Assembly: GCF_001598255.1 (NCBI RefSeq) | Contig: NZ_BCYP01000018.1 | Location: forward strand, 1-64,000 | Length of the DNA: 64,000 nucleotides | From: Mitsuaria chitosanitabida ATCC BAA-476 = NBRC 102408 | Lineage (GTDB): Bacteria; Pseudomonadota; Gammaproteobacteria; Burkholderiales; Burkholderiaceae_C | Direction of reading: 5' to 3' | In this document: positions 7,391 to 16,687 of the stretch, in pieces | Layout: each line of letters starts with the position of its first letter | Position numbering within the stretch: the first letter of the stretch is position 1 | Made by a program: the position numbers and the translations under genes | The notes under the pieces: generated by a model | Database searches by the model: none | What the model was told of the DNA's origin: nothing | What the model saw: only the letters and a program-made list of their open reading frames with translations

Positions 7391-10300
7391 ATGACGCCCG
7401 TTCCCTCCCGTTCGACCCTGATGCCGCGCCTGCTCGCGACGTGGGTGCTGCTGTGGGCGGCCTTCGCCCCGCCGGCCTGGGCGCTGGACGCGGACCTGCG
7501 CCTGAACCAGTTCCAGCACCGCGCCTGGACGGCCGCCGACGGCGCGCCGACCGAGACCTGGGCCATGACCCAGTCGACCGACGGCCAGATCTGGATGGGC
7601 GGCCCCGGCGGGCTGCTGCGCTTCGACGGCGTGCGCTTCGAGCGCTTCCCGGCGTCCCGCTCGACACCGTTCCCGGCGGGCGCGGTGTTGCGCGTGATGG
7701 CGGCGTCCAACGGTGACCTGTGGGTGAGCTTCCTGCCGCGCGGGCTGGTGCGCATCCGCCAGGGTCAGGTGTGGCAGGTGCCCGAATCCGAGCCGGTGAC
7801 CGCGCAGCGGCTGCGCTATCTGTCCGAGGACGCCGAGGGGCGCATCTGGGTGGGCGGCGAGTCCGCCTTCTTCCGTTTTGACGGTCAGCGCTGGGCGCGG
7901 GCCGACGAACTGCCCGGCTTCGGCGGCATGCCGCTGGGCGGTCTGGTCGTCGACGGGCGCGGCACCGTGTGGGTGTGCGCGCGGGACCGGCTGCTGCAGG
8001 CCCTGCCCCGTGGCGCGGCCAGCTTCCAGACGGTCGGTGATTGCACCGACGCGCGCAGCCTGCCGGTGGTGGACGGCCAGGCCTGGATCGTCGACGCGAA
8101 GACGGCGCGGCGGCTGCCCGAGGTGTCGCGCGCACCGATGCTGCCGGGGCTGTCCTGGGCCGCGCGACGCTCGTCGCCGACCTGGATCGACCGCGGCGGC
8201 AACCTGTGGTCGCTGTTCTGCCCCGCGGGGCTGTGCCGGCGGACGCTGCCGATCTCGTCGACCGACCGCGCGGCGGTCGCCGGCACGGACCCCATCGCCC
8301 TTCCCGAGCCCACCGAGCGCATGGGCGCCGCGGAGGGCCTGAGCGGCGACTTCGGCATGACGATGATGGAGGACGTCGAGGGCAACCTGTGGGTCGCGAC
8401 CAAGACCGGCCTCGACCGGTTCCGGCGCGCGGCGCTGGTGCCCGCCGCGCTGCCGCGCGGCACCAGCAACTACGCGCTCGCCGCGGAGCCCGACGGCAGT
8501 GTCTGGGCGGCGGCGTCCGCGACCGGGGCCTACTCCAAGTGGCGCCTGAGCGGCGTCGGCGAGGCGACCCGCCTGCCGGCGCCGGAGGCGCAGGTCACCG
8601 CGGTCGGCCGCGATGCGCAGGGCCGCCTGCTGATGGGCGGCTCCACCGGCCTGTGGCGCCGGGAGGGCGAGCGCTGGGTCGAGCTGCCGCGGCCCGTCGG
8701 CGCGCAGGGGCGCTGGGTGCTGGGCCTCGCGGCGCACGGGCAGGGCGTGCTGGCCTCGTTCCAGAAGCTCGGCGTGCAGCGCTTCGAGGACGGCGTCTGG
8801 CAGCCGCTGACGGTGCCGGGCGAGACCGGACCGATCGAGGCGGCGATGGCGGTCGCGCCCGACGGCGCGGTGTGGTTGGGGCTCAAGGACAACCGCGTGC
8901 TGCGCCTGAAGGACGGCGCGCTGCGCCGCCTGGGACCGGCCGAGGGCGTCGACGTCGGCGACCCCTTCCTCGTCCACGCGGGACGGACGCGCGTGCTGGT
9001 GGCCGGCGATCGCGGCGTCGACGTGCTGCGGGGCGACCGCTTCGTGCCGCTCATGGTCGATTCCGCCGATGCGCTGACGGGCGTGTCCGGCATCGTGGAG
9101 ACGGCGAACGGCGACCTCTGGCTCAACGGCCGCAAGGGGGCCGTGCAGGTGACGAAGGCCGATCTCGATGCCTTCCTCGCCGATCCGCGACGCCCGTTGC
9201 GCCATGTGCTGATCGACGCGCTCGAGGGCTATCCCGTCAGCGCGACCTCGTTCTGGCCGCAGCCCAGCGTGGTGGAGGCGGCGGATGGGCGGCTCTGGTT
9301 CGCGGGCATCACCGGCGTGGCCTGGCTGGATCCGCGGCATCCGCGCCGCAATCCGGTGGCGCCGGTCGCGCGCGTCACGGGCGTGCGGGCCGATGGCGTC
9401 GAATACCCCGCCGGCGCGCCGCTGCGGCTGCCGATCAACAGCTCGATGCTGGAGCTGCGCTTCTCGGCGGCGAGCCTGTCGATCCCGGAGCGGGTGCGCT
9501 TCCGCTACCGGCTCGAGGGCATGGATCGCGGCTGGCGCGACACGACGACGCGCCGCGAGACGATGTACACCAACCTCGGGCCCGGCCGGTACACCTTCCG
9601 CGTGCAAGCCTTCAACAACGACGGCGTGCCGGCGGCCGAGGAGGCCACGCAGCTGATCGAGATTCCCGCGGCCTTCTACCAGACGCTGTGGTTCCGCGCG
9701 GCTTGCGTGCTGGCGGCCGCGGCACTGATCTGGGTGCTGCACCGCCTGCGGATGCGGCAGGCCGCGAACGCCGCGCGCGAGAAGCTGCGCACCCGGCTGG
9801 CCGAGCGCGAGCGCATCGCGCGCGAGCTGCACGACACGCTGCTGCAGGGCGTGCAAGGCTTGATCCTGCGCTTCGAGGCCAACGCGGCGCGTCTGCCGGC
9901 GGACCACCCCGCGCGCGCCGCGATGGCGCAAGACCTGGCCCTGGCGGACGAGGTGCTCGACGAGAGCCGGCGCCGGGTGATGGCGCTGCGCGGCTCGCCC
10001 GAGGCCGGCGGCAGCCTGTCGCGGGACCTGGAAGACGTGGCGTCGCAGCTGGCGCGCGACTACGACGGCGAGTGCCGCGTGGTGGTCGACGGCCGCGAGC
10101 GGCCCTTGAAGCCGGAGGTGCGCGAGGAGCTGCGGATGATCTTCGGCGAGGCGCTGCTGAACGCGTTCCGCCATGCCGGCGCGGCGCGGATGACGCTGAG
10201 CCTGCGCTACGGCTGGTGGGGCCTGCGGGTCACGCTGGACGACGACGGCCGCGGGATCGCGCCCGAGGTGCTGGTCGACGGCCGCCCGGGCCACCTGGGC

Positions 10301-10450
10301 CTGGCCGCGATGCGCGAGCGAGCGACGGGGCTCGGCGCGCGATGGTCCGTCACCAGCCAGATGGGGAAGGGCACGACGGTGGCGCTGTGGTTGAGGGCCT
10401 CGAGGGCTTACGTGACCGACACCGCGTTGATGCGTGATGCCGTGGGCTGA
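7391..10450 (+). CDS. Propeller-domain sensor histidine kinase (HisKA_3 type)
   Basis: A 1019-residue membrane kinase. After a signal peptide (cleaved near WALDAD) comes a large periplasmic sensor built from repeated two-component-propeller blades (recurring G-x-IWxG and LWV-like motifs). A Y_Y_Y domain follows near residues 665-760, then one membrane helix around residues 767-787. The cytoplasmic part has the dimerisation/phospho-acceptor box RIARELHDTLLQG near residue 807 and a HATPase domain with an N-box near residue 925 and a GHLGL G-box. This class often senses polysaccharide breakdown products, but the ligand here is unknown. Its partner is the divergent NarL-type regulator. Confidence 0.93.
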   Translation: MTPVPSRSTLMPRLLATWVLLWAAFAPPAWALDADLRLNQFQHRAWTAADGAPTETWAMTQSTDGQIWMGGPGGLLRFDGVRFERFPASRSTPFPAGAVLRVMAASNGDLWVSFLPRGLVRIRQGQVWQVPESEPVTAQRLRYLSEDAEGRIWVGGESAFFRFDGQRWARADELPGFGGMPLGGLVVDGRGTVWVCARDRLLQALPRGAASFQTVGDCTDARSLPVVDGQAWIVDAKTARRLPEVSRAPMLPGLSWAARRSSPTWIDRGGNLWSLFCPAGLCRRTLPISSTDRAAVAGTDPIALPEPTERMGAAEGLSGDFGMTMMEDVEGNLWVATKTGLDRFRRAALVPAALPRGTSNYALAAEPDGSVWAAASATGAYSKWRLSGVGEATRLPAPEAQVTAVGRDAQGRLLMGGSTGLWRREGERWVELPRPVGAQGRWVLGLAAHGQGVLASFQKLGVQRFEDGVWQPLTVPGETGPIEAAMAVAPDGAVWLGLKDNRVLRLKDGALRRLGPAEGVDVGDPFLVHAGRTRVLVAGDRGVDVLRGDRFVPLMVDSADALTGVSGIVETANGDLWLNGRKGAVQVTKADLDAFLADPRRPLRHVLIDALEGYPVSATSFWPQPSVVEAADGRLWFAGITGVAWLDPRHPRRNPVAPVARVTGVRADGVEYPAGAPLRLPINSSMLELRFSAASLSIPERVRFRYRLEGMDRGWRDTTTRRETMYTNLGPGRYTFRVQAFNNDGVPAAEEATQLIEIPAAFYQTLWFRAACVLAAAALIWVLHRLRMRQAANAAREKLRTRLAERERIARELHDTLLQGVQGLILRFEANAARLPADHPARAAMAQDLALADEVLDESRRRVMALRGSPEAGGSLSRDLEDVASQLARDYDGECRVVVDGRERPLKPEVREELRMIFGEALLNAFRHAGAARMTLSLRYGWWGLRVTLDDDGRGIAPEVLVDGRPGHLGLAAMRERATGLGARWSVTSQMGKGTTVALWLRASRAYVTDTALMRDAVG

Positions 10451-10474
10451 CAGGTTCGCGAGGACAATCGCGCC

Positions 10475-10735
10475 ATGACCGATACCGCCCCGCCGCCGCA
10501 AGCGCAGCCCCGCAACCCCCTGCACGGCATGACGCTGGAAGCCATCGTGACCGCGCTGGTCGACGAGTACGGCTGGGAGGGGCTGGACGACCGCATCCCG
10601 CTGCGCTGCTTCGCCTTCGAGCCCAGCGTCAAGTCCAGCCTGAAGTTCCTGCGCAAGACGCCCTGGGCCCGCGAGAAGGTCGAGGGGCTCTATCTCTTCA
10701 TGCTGCGGGAGCGCAAGCGCAACGAGCGCGGCTGA
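10475..10735 (+). CDS. VF530-like (DUF2132) small protein
   Basis: An 86-residue protein matching the VF530 family, known from a Vibrio structure and thought to bind DNA. Family hallmarks are NPLHGMTLE near residue 14, then the C-terminal [20 protein letters not shown] segment. It begins 24 bp after the histidine kinase and may be co-transcribed with it, though a functional link is not implied. Its exact role in the cell is not established. Confidence 0.9.
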   Translation: MTDTAPPPQAQPRNPLHGMTLEAIVTALVDEYGWEGLDDRIPLRCFAFEPSVKSSLKFLRKTPWAREKVEGLYLFMLRERKRNERG

Positions 10736-10737
10736 GC

Positions 10738-11733
10738 TCAGGGGCGCTCGAGCACGTCGGCCCACTTCTTTCCGTTGGGCAGCGGGGGCAGAAAGGACGG
10801 GAGATCATTCCGCGCGAGGGCGCGCGTGAGCCTCTCGGCCAGCGACTCCGCCCGGAGGCGGCGGTCGGAGCCCTCGGGCCATCCCCCGAACCAGACGGAC
10901 TCGATCCTTCCGTCGCAGACACCGTAGGACAGACAGCCGGCCATGAGGCGCAGATCCGTGTCGGCGCGTGCCGGGTCGGCGGTCGCCCGGAAGGCCGCGA
11001 CGTTCATCGCCGCGATGTACACGTCGACGTCGTCGCCGGACTTGAAGAGCTGTCCTTCGAAGTAGGGCCAGAACATCAGCCACTCTCGGCCCGCGGCCAA
11101 CTGGCCTTGTTGCGCCAGAAGGAGAAAGGCCTCGATCGACCTCTGCGGGGTCATCCCCTTGCGCCTGACGTCGTGGAGCTTCTCGCCGTCGGTGTCGCCC
11201 GCCAGCGGGGTGTCGATGGCGTCGTCCGCGGCGACCTGGCGGCAGCGGGCTTCCATCTGTTGGGCATATCGGGCCTGAAGCGCCTCGCCCTGCTCGACGC
11301 TGCCGGTGCTGCGCTGGAGTCTGCGCTGGATCGCCTCGGGCGAGCTGCGATCCCTGTAGCGCAGCAACGCGCCCATGCCCGCGCGGCAGGCGTCCTGCAC
11401 ATAGGTGGCGACGGCGAAGCTGCCGCGCTGCCGGCGCCGATGCTGTTCCACGACGAAGGCGTAGGTCTCCTGCGTGGTCATGCCGTCAGCGATGCCGGGC
11501 GACGGGCGTGGCGCCGAGGCTTCCGAAGCCCGGGTGTCCCTCGCGGTTGCCGCGCTTGCCGGCGGCTCGGCATCCTCGGATCGCTGGATCGCGGGCCCGA
11601 CGGCAGCCGACATCGAGGGCTCGTCGCGGGGCGTGGTGGCGCTCCCGGTGATCAACCAGGTCACGATGCCGACCGCCACCAGGGCGCTCACCAGCAGGAA
11701 GACACGATTCACCTTGCGACCCAAGCCGTGCAT
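10738..11733 (-). CDS. Membrane-anchored protein of unknown function
   Basis: I do not recognise this protein. It has about 331 residues from the ATG at 11733; a TTG at 11763 would add ten. One N-terminal membrane helix (RVFLLVSALVAVGIVTWLI) is followed by a disordered Ala/Ser/Pro-rich linker of about 60 residues. A helical, Arg/Gln-rich domain follows, with Cys residues at regular distances. The rest is probably periplasmic. It converges with the VF530-like gene, ending 2 bp beyond it. Confidence 0.7.
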   Translation of the reverse strand: MHGLGRKVNRVFLLVSALVAVGIVTWLITGSATTPRDEPSMSAAVGPAIQRSEDAEPPASAATARDTRASEASAPRPSPGIADGMTTQETYAFVVEQHRRRQRGSFAVATYVQDACRAGMGALLRYRDRSSPEAIQRRLQRSTGSVEQGEALQARYAQQMEARCRQVAADDAIDTPLAGDTDGEKLHDVRRKGMTPQRSIEAFLLLAQQGQLAAGREWLMFWPYFEGQLFKSGDDVDVYIAAMNVAAFRATADPARADTDLRLMAGCLSYGVCDGRIESVWFGGWPEGSDRRLRAESLAERLTRALARNDLPSFLPPLPNGKKWADVLERP

Positions 11734-11849
11734 CGATGGTCGGCCCTGGAGGCGGGCCGTCAAAGGAACTGAGGTCGGCGAATCTACGTCACCCAGGCAG
11801 GTTCAAGAATCCTGCCAAGGTGGGAAGGGGTTTCGCTAGGTCGCGTGGG

Positions 11850-12401
11850 TCATGTTGCCGGCACGGGATCCGTCGCCAATCGCGCGTAGAGCGTGAAGTC
11901 GCCCGGCGTGCCGCGCACGAGGCGGAACGAGCGCAGCAGGCCTTCGCGCTGGAAGCCGCATTTCAGCAGCACGCGGTCCGATGGAGCGTTGCCGACCAGC
12001 ACCGTGCCCTGAACGCGGATCAGTCCCAGGCGCTCGAAGGACCACCGCGTCACCGTGGCGCAAAGCCGTGTCGCCAGACCGCGGCCCCAGTAGTCAGGCG
12101 CGAGGTCGTAGGCGATCTCGCCATTGCGATGGACCTCCGAGAGCGTGTGGAAGCCGATGGTTCCGGCCAGACGGTCGTGGTTCGTGTCGACCACGGCCAA
12201 CCGGCAAGGCGAGCCCGCGAGCGTCGATTCGAAGGCGTCGAACAGCGGATCGAGATCCTCGGGCCGGCGCAAGTTCCAGCTCGTGCGTGCGTGGACCTCC
12301 GGCCGGCTCAGGTAGTCGTACCAGGCTTGGCGGTCGGCGCGCTCGATCTGACGCAGAGCGAAGCCCGGCAGGTCCAGCCAGGGGGGCGACTCGATTCTCA
12401 T
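11850..12401 (-). CDS. GNAT family N-acetyltransferase, RimJ/RimL-like
   Basis: This 183-residue protein has the GNAT fold of the RimJ/RimL type (Acetyltransf_3). It shows the NGEIAYDLAPDYWGRGLATRL segment with the acetyl-CoA-binding Q/RGxGxA-like turn (here RGLAT), then GNAPSDRVLLKCGFQREGLLR, typical of the C-terminal half. Such enzymes acetylate protein N-termini or small amines; the substrate cannot be read from sequence. It stands alone, next to an unknown membrane protein and a LysR gene on the same strand. Confidence 0.88.
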   Translation of the reverse strand: MRIESPPWLDLPGFALRQIERADRQAWYDYLSRPEVHARTSWNLRRPEDLDPLFDAFESTLAGSPCRLAVVDTNHDRLAGTIGFHTLSEVHRNGEIAYDLAPDYWGRGLATRLCATVTRWSFERLGLIRVQGTVLVGNAPSDRVLLKCGFQREGLLRSFRLVRGTPGDFTLYARLATDPVPAT

Positions 12402-12426
12402 GGGATGAGCGTACCCGACCCCGCGT

Positions 12427-13455
12427 TCAGCGCTTCTTCCCGCCCAGTCCCTGGATCAGGTGCTCGACGAACAGCCGCACCCGCGCGGTGCCTTGGCTGC
12501 GCTGCGGATACACCGCGTAGATGTCGGCATCGGGCGTCGCCCATTCCGGCAGCACCGCCACCAGGCGACCGCTGGCCAGGTAGCGCGCGATGTCCCACTC
12601 GGCGCGCATCAGGATCCCGTGGCCGTCCAGGGCCCAGTTCACCGCGATCTCGCCGTCGTTGGTGGTCAGCGCGCCGCGCGTCTTCACCGACTCGGTGACC
12701 GTCTTGCGGCCACGCCGGGCGCTGAGCCGCCACAACCCGTAGGCTTCCTCCCCCTGGCGGATGCCGATGCAGCGATGGGCGGCCAGTTCCGCCGGCGTGC
12801 GCGGTGTGCCGTTCGCCGCCAGGTAGGCCGGCGACGCGCACAGCAGTCGCCGGTTCGGCGCGATGCGCTTGGCGATCACGCGGGCGTCCGGCGGCGGACC
12901 GAAGCGGATGCAGACGTCGAAGGCGTCCTCGTGCAGCGGGGGCGGATTCACGGACAGCTGCAGCTGCACCTCCAGCTGCGGATGCTGGCGCGCGAAGCTG
13001 GAGATCAGCGGCGCGATGTGCGTGCGACCGAAGCCCAGCGTCGCGTTCACCCGCAGCAGGCCGGTGACGGTCGCGCCGCTCGCGCCCATCAACTCCTGCA
13101 GATCGTCGATCGCGCCGAGGATGCGACGCGCGTGCTCCAGGTAGAGCTCGCCCTCCGAGGTCAGGCTCATGCGCCGTGTCGTGCGCGTCAGCAAGGCCGC
13201 CCCCAGCCGCGCTTCCATCTGCGACAGGTGCTTGCTCACCGCGGCCGTCGAGACGCCGAGCTCGCGCGCCGCGGCGCTGAGGCTGCCCGCGCCGCACAGC
13301 GTCGAGAAGAAGCCCAGATCGGCCGGAGAGATCGCTGGCGCCGTCGGCGCCGGCGGCACCGCGCGAGCGATCGACGGCGTACCGCCATCGCGGCTGGCAT
13401 GACCCGAGGCGGCGGCGGGCGCCGGGCGGGCGGCACGAGAGGCTCGAGCGGGCAT
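12427..13455 (-). CDS. LysR-type regulator, DmlR-like
   Basis: A 342-residue LysR regulator. The winged helix-turn-helix starts near residue 45 (FFSTLCGAGSLSAAARELGVS) and is followed by an effector-binding domain. An unusual Ala/Pro-rich N-terminal extension of about 40 residues precedes the DNA-binding domain; a later start is possible but no better one is evident. It is divergent from a D-malate/tartrate dehydrogenase gene, the same layout as E. coli dmlR-dmlA, so it is likely the activator of that gene responding to a hydroxy-dicarboxylate. Confidence 0.9.
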   Translation of the reverse strand: MPARASRAARPAPAAASGHASRDGGTPSIARAVPPAPTAPAISPADLGFFSTLCGAGSLSAAARELGVSTAAVSKHLSQMEARLGAALLTRTTRRMSLTSEGELYLEHARRILGAIDDLQELMGASGATVTGLLRVNATLGFGRTHIAPLISSFARQHPQLEVQLQLSVNPPPLHEDAFDVCIRFGPPPDARVIAKRIAPNRRLLCASPAYLAANGTPRTPAELAAHRCIGIRQGEEAYGLWRLSARRGRKTVTESVKTRGALTTNDGEIAVNWALDGHGILMRAEWDIARYLASGRLVAVLPEWATPDADIYAVYPQRSQGTARVRLFVEHLIQGLGGKKR

Positions 13456-13637
13456 GGGGATTCTCCGGGGGATTGTTGAATTCAGGTTAACGGCGCTTTG
13501 ACTTTAGCCGTGATCCGACAGGGCCTCCGATTCCTAGAGTCCGGGCTCCGGCCCGCCTCTCGCGGGTCACGCGCCTCAGGGGTTCCGTCAGAGCGGAGCC
13601 CGGCGCGCATCGCATGAGCATCACCGCAGGAGTCCCC

Positions 13638-14711
13638 ATGAAGACCTATCGCATCGCCACCATCCCCGGAGACGGCATCGGCAAGGAAGTGATCCCCGCC
13701 GGCCGCGAGGTGCTGGAGGCGCTGGCCGCCACCACCGACCGCTTCCGCTTCGAGTTCGAGGACTTCGGCTGGGGCGGCGACTGGTTTCGGAAGCACGGCG
13801 AGATGATGCCGGCCGATGGCCTGGACGCGCTGCGCGACAAGGACGCGATCCTGTTCGGTTCCGCCGGCGATCCCGATATCCCCGACCACATCACCCTGTG
13901 GGGCCTGCGCCTGAAGATCTGCCAGGGCTTCGACCAGTACGCCAACGTGCGCCCGACCCGCGTGCTGCCCGGCATCGACGCGCCGCTCAAGCGCTGCGGG
14001 CCGCAGGATCTGGATTGGGTCATCGTCCGCGAGAACTCCGAGGGCGAGTACGCGGGCGTCGGCGGCCGCGTCCATCAGGGGCATCCGATCGAGGCCGCGA
14101 CCGACGTGTCCATCATGACCCGCGCCGGTGTCGAGCGCATCATGCGCTTCGCCTTCAAGCTCGCGCAGTCCCGTCCGCGCAAGCTGCTGACCGTCGTCAC
14201 CAAGAGCAACGCGCAACGCCACGCGATGGTGATGTGGGACGAGATCGCCGCCCAGGTGGCGACGGAGTTCCCCGACGTGACCTGGGGCAAGGAGCTCGTC
14301 GACGCGGCGACCGCGCGCATGGTCAACCGGCCCGCCAGCCTGGACACCCTCGTCGCGACCAACCTGCACGCCGACATCCTCAGCGACCTGGCCGCGGCGC
14401 TGGCCGGCAGCCTGGGCATCGCGCCCACCGGCAACATCGACCCGGAGCGCCGCTATCCCTCGATGTTCGAGCCCATCCATGGGTCGGCCTTCGACATCAT
14501 GGGTCAAGGCCTGGCCAATCCGGTCGGCACCTTCTGGTCGGCCGTGATGCTGCTGGAACACCTGGGCGAGGACGACGCCGCGCGCCGTCTGATGCGCGCC
14601 ATCGAGGCCGTCACCGCCAATCCCGCGCTGCACACCGGCGACCTCGGCGGCAAGGCCCGCACGACGGACGTGACCGCGGCCGTCCGCGCCGCGCTGCGCG
14701 CCGGCGACTGA
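13638..14711 (+). CDS. dmlA: D-malate/tartrate dehydrogenase (decarboxylating)
   Basis: A 357-residue member of the isocitrate/isopropylmalate dehydrogenase family. The N-terminus, IATIPGDGIGKEV, the substrate-binding VRENSEGEYAG near residue 135 and the NAD-binding FEPIHGSAFDIMGQG near residue 280 are those of tartrate dehydrogenase/D-malate dehydrogenase. It oxidises and decarboxylates D-malate (and often tartrate) with NAD and a divalent metal in the cytoplasm. The ATG at 13638 follows GCAGGAG; an in-frame ATG at 13614 lacks a site. The divergent LysR gene is its probable regulator, and the following Bug receptor may bring in its substrate. Confidence 0.9.
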   Translation: MKTYRIATIPGDGIGKEVIPAGREVLEALAATTDRFRFEFEDFGWGGDWFRKHGEMMPADGLDALRDKDAILFGSAGDPDIPDHITLWGLRLKICQGFDQYANVRPTRVLPGIDAPLKRCGPQDLDWVIVRENSEGEYAGVGGRVHQGHPIEAATDVSIMTRAGVERIMRFAFKLAQSRPRKLLTVVTKSNAQRHAMVMWDEIAAQVATEFPDVTWGKELVDAATARMVNRPASLDTLVATNLHADILSDLAAALAGSLGIAPTGNIDPERRYPSMFEPIHGSAFDIMGQGLANPVGTFWSAVMLLEHLGEDDAARRLMRAIEAVTANPALHTGDLGGKARTTDVTAAVRAALRAGD

Positions 14712-14866
14712 AGCCGCGGGCGGCGCCGCGCGCGGACGCGGGCCGCCCGCGCCGACGCCATCCCCCGCCTCGCGGCGGGGACCTCGGGACCCGACCCGAT
14801 CCGCACTGCTCACGACCTCGCATCGTCCATACAACAAGGCCGCTCGACGGCGACAGGAGACCCACG

Positions 14867-15871
14867 ATGACCGCAGTCCGACCCCACGCCGCCCGCCGCG
14901 CGCTGATCGCCGGCGCCGCCGCGATCGCCGCGCTCGCGGCCTCCGCCGCCGTGACGCCGGCCTTCGCCGACAGCTGGCCCGCCAAGCCCATCACGCTGAT
15001 CGTGCCCTTCCCGGCAGGCGGCACGACCGACGTGCTGGCGCGCGCCCTGGCCGACAAGCTCCAGCAGAGCCTGGGCCAGCCCGTCATCGTCGAGAGCAAG
15101 CCCGGCGCGGGCGCGACCCTGGGCGCGGACTACGTCGCCAAGGCCAAGCCCGATGGCTACACGCTGCTGGTCGGCGCGGTGCACCACACCATCGCGAGCA
15201 GTGTCTACAAGCGCCTGCCCTACGACTTCCAGAAGGACTTCGTGCCCATCACCGGCATCGCGATGGTGCCCAACGTGCTGGTGGTCAACGCCGCGGCCAC
15301 GCCGGCCAGATCGGTCGCGGAACTGGTGGCCATGATCAAGGCGCAGCCGGGCGGGATGACCTACGGCTCCAACGGCAACGGGACCGCGCAGCACCTGATC
15401 GGCACGCAGTTCCAGAACGCCACCGGCACGGTGCTGCTGCACGTGCCCTACAAGGGCAGCGGCCCGCTCGCGACCGACCTGCTGGGCGGGCAGATCCAGA
15501 TGTCCTTCGACACGGTGACGCCGGTGCTGCCGCACATCAAGGCCGGCAAGCTGCGCGCGCTGGCGGTGACCACGGCCAGGCGCTCGTCCGCGCTGCCCGA
15601 CGTGCCGACGCTGGAGGAGGCCGGCCTGAAGGGCTTCGACATCGGGACCTGGTTCGGCGTGCTCGCGCCGGCGGCGACGCCCAAGGACCTGGTGGCCCGG
15701 CTCAACACGGAGATGGTGAAGATCATCCAGTCGGCCGACTTCCGGCAGCGCATGCTGGACATCGGCGCCGAGCCCACCGGGGGCACCAGCGCCCAGCTGG
15801 CGCAGCAGATCCGCGACGAGACCGCGCGCTTCGGCAAGCTGGTCAAGGCGGCGAACGTCACGATCGAGTGA
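14867..15871 (+). CDS. Bug-family tripartite tricarboxylate transporter solute-binding protein
   Basis: A 334-residue periplasmic receptor with a signal peptide ending near TPAFADSWP. It shows the hallmark Bug motifs: WPAKPITLIVPFPAGGTTD, then GDxVARAKPDGYTLL-like and PYKGSGPLATDLLGGQIQ segments. Bug proteins bind carboxylates for TctA/TctB membrane partners; none is encoded nearby, as is usual for the many orphan Bug genes of Burkholderiales. The position behind the D-malate dehydrogenase suggests a dicarboxylate ligand. The ATG at 14867 follows ACAGGAGA. Confidence 0.92.
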   Translation: MTAVRPHAARRALIAGAAAIAALAASAAVTPAFADSWPAKPITLIVPFPAGGTTDVLARALADKLQQSLGQPVIVESKPGAGATLGADYVAKAKPDGYTLLVGAVHHTIASSVYKRLPYDFQKDFVPITGIAMVPNVLVVNAAATPARSVAELVAMIKAQPGGMTYGSNGNGTAQHLIGTQFQNATGTVLLHVPYKGSGPLATDLLGGQIQMSFDTVTPVLPHIKAGKLRALAVTTARRSSALPDVPTLEEAGLKGFDIGTWFGVLAPAATPKDLVARLNTEMVKIIQSADFRQRMLDIGAEPTGGTSAQLAQQIRDETARFGKLVKAANVTIE

Positions 15872-15886
15872 ATCCCCCTACGTTGC

Positions 15887-15906
15887 AATATGATGCGCGT
15901 CATATT
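15887..15906. promoter_or_regulatory. TetR operator candidate, copy 1
   Basis: Perfect arms AATATGA and TCATATT flank six bases, 13 bp before the ATG of the TetR gene at 15920. A nearly identical element lies before the SDR gene (16624-16643), so this looks like the binding site of that TetR protein, here used for autorepression. Confidence 0.75.
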
Positions 15907-15919
15907 ACGATGCGCACCC

Positions 15920-16582
15920 ATGGCAACGACCCCACGTCCCCCGCGTACCGCGAAGACCGATCGCAAGGAGGCTTCGCGCGAGCGCATCCTCGAGGTGGCC
16001 TCGCGCGGCTTGCGCCGGTCCGGCTTCCACGGCATCGGCGTGGCCGACGTGATGAAGCAGGCGGGCCTGACGCACGGCGGCTTCTATGCCCATTTCGAGT
16101 CGCGCGACGAGCTGCTGGGCGCGGCGGCGACGCGGGCCGGGCAGGACAGCCGGGCGCGCTTCGATGAGCTCGTTCAGCGCCTGACGGCGGCCGGCGTCCC
16201 GCCGTTCCGGGCGATGGTCGAGACCTATCTGCATGAGAGCGGCATCACCGACTGCGAGAACGGCTGCCCCGTGGCGGCCCTGGTGTCGGAGATGCCGCGG
16301 CAGTCCGGTCCGGTGCAGGCAGTGTCGCGCGCGCTGATGACGCACCTGCATCGCATGGCGGTCGCGGCGCTCGGCGAACGCACCACGGAGGACGACGCCT
16401 GGGCGATCGTCAGCAGCCTGGTCGGCGCGCTGCAACTGGCCCGCGCCTTCGGCGACAACGCGCAGGGGCGGGCGGTGCTCGACAGCACCCGGCACGCGCT
16501 GCTCACCCGCTACGGCGACGACGGGAATGTCATGAACGCCCGCCACGAGGACACCAAGACCAGCGCCCCACGTCGCCGCTGA
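15920..16582 (+). CDS. TetR family regulator
   Basis: A 220-residue TetR protein with an N-terminal helix-turn-helix (residues about 20-65; GVADVMKQAGLTHGGFYAHF recognition region). The C-terminus resembles the AcuR/NemR-like group, with a Cys pair (DCENGCP) that could sense electrophiles. The ATG at 15920 is chosen because it follows the operator; an upstream ATG at 15890 lies inside that operator. A hairpin with GGCCTC/GAGGCC arms ends the gene, and a second copy of the operator precedes the SDR gene downstream, so this pair resembles repressor-plus-reductase detoxification units such as nemR. Confidence 0.9.
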   Translation: MATTPRPPRTAKTDRKEASRERILEVASRGLRRSGFHGIGVADVMKQAGLTHGGFYAHFESRDELLGAAATRAGQDSRARFDELVQRLTAAGVPPFRAMVETYLHESGITDCENGCPVAALVSEMPRQSGPVQAVSRALMTHLHRMAVAALGERTTEDDAWAIVSSLVGALQLARAFGDNAQGRAVLDSTRHALLTRYGDDGNVMNARHEDTKTSAPRRR

Positions 16583-16588
16583 TTCGAC

Positions 16589-16610
16589 AAGGCCTCCTCC
16601 GCGAGGCCTT
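16589..16610 (+). terminator. Hairpin terminator after tetR
   Basis: AAGGCCTC and GAGGCCTT form an 8-bp stem with a six-base loop just past the TetR stop codon, followed by a short pyrimidine-rich run. It separates the TetR transcript from the SDR promoter, which begins with the second operator 14 bp on. Confidence 0.55.
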
Positions 16611-16623
16611 TCGTTCGACACTG

Positions 16624-16643
16624 AATATGACGAGCATCATATG
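16624..16643. promoter_or_regulatory. TetR operator candidate, copy 2
   Basis: AATATGA, six bases, then TCATATG: the same element as at 15887-15906 with one changed base in the last position. It lies 45 bp before the SDR gene, where a bound repressor would block transcription. Confidence 0.72.
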
Positions 16644-16687
16644 AATTCATCCACCGAAGGCACTCTCGCCGCTGAAAGGAAGTTCCC

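Noticed and set aside
7328-10765. A 1145-codon open frame on the minus strand opposite the histidine kinase.
   Set aside because: It has only Arg, His, Gln and Ala-rich composition with no motif, and the plus-strand kinase is complete with clear catalytic boxes.
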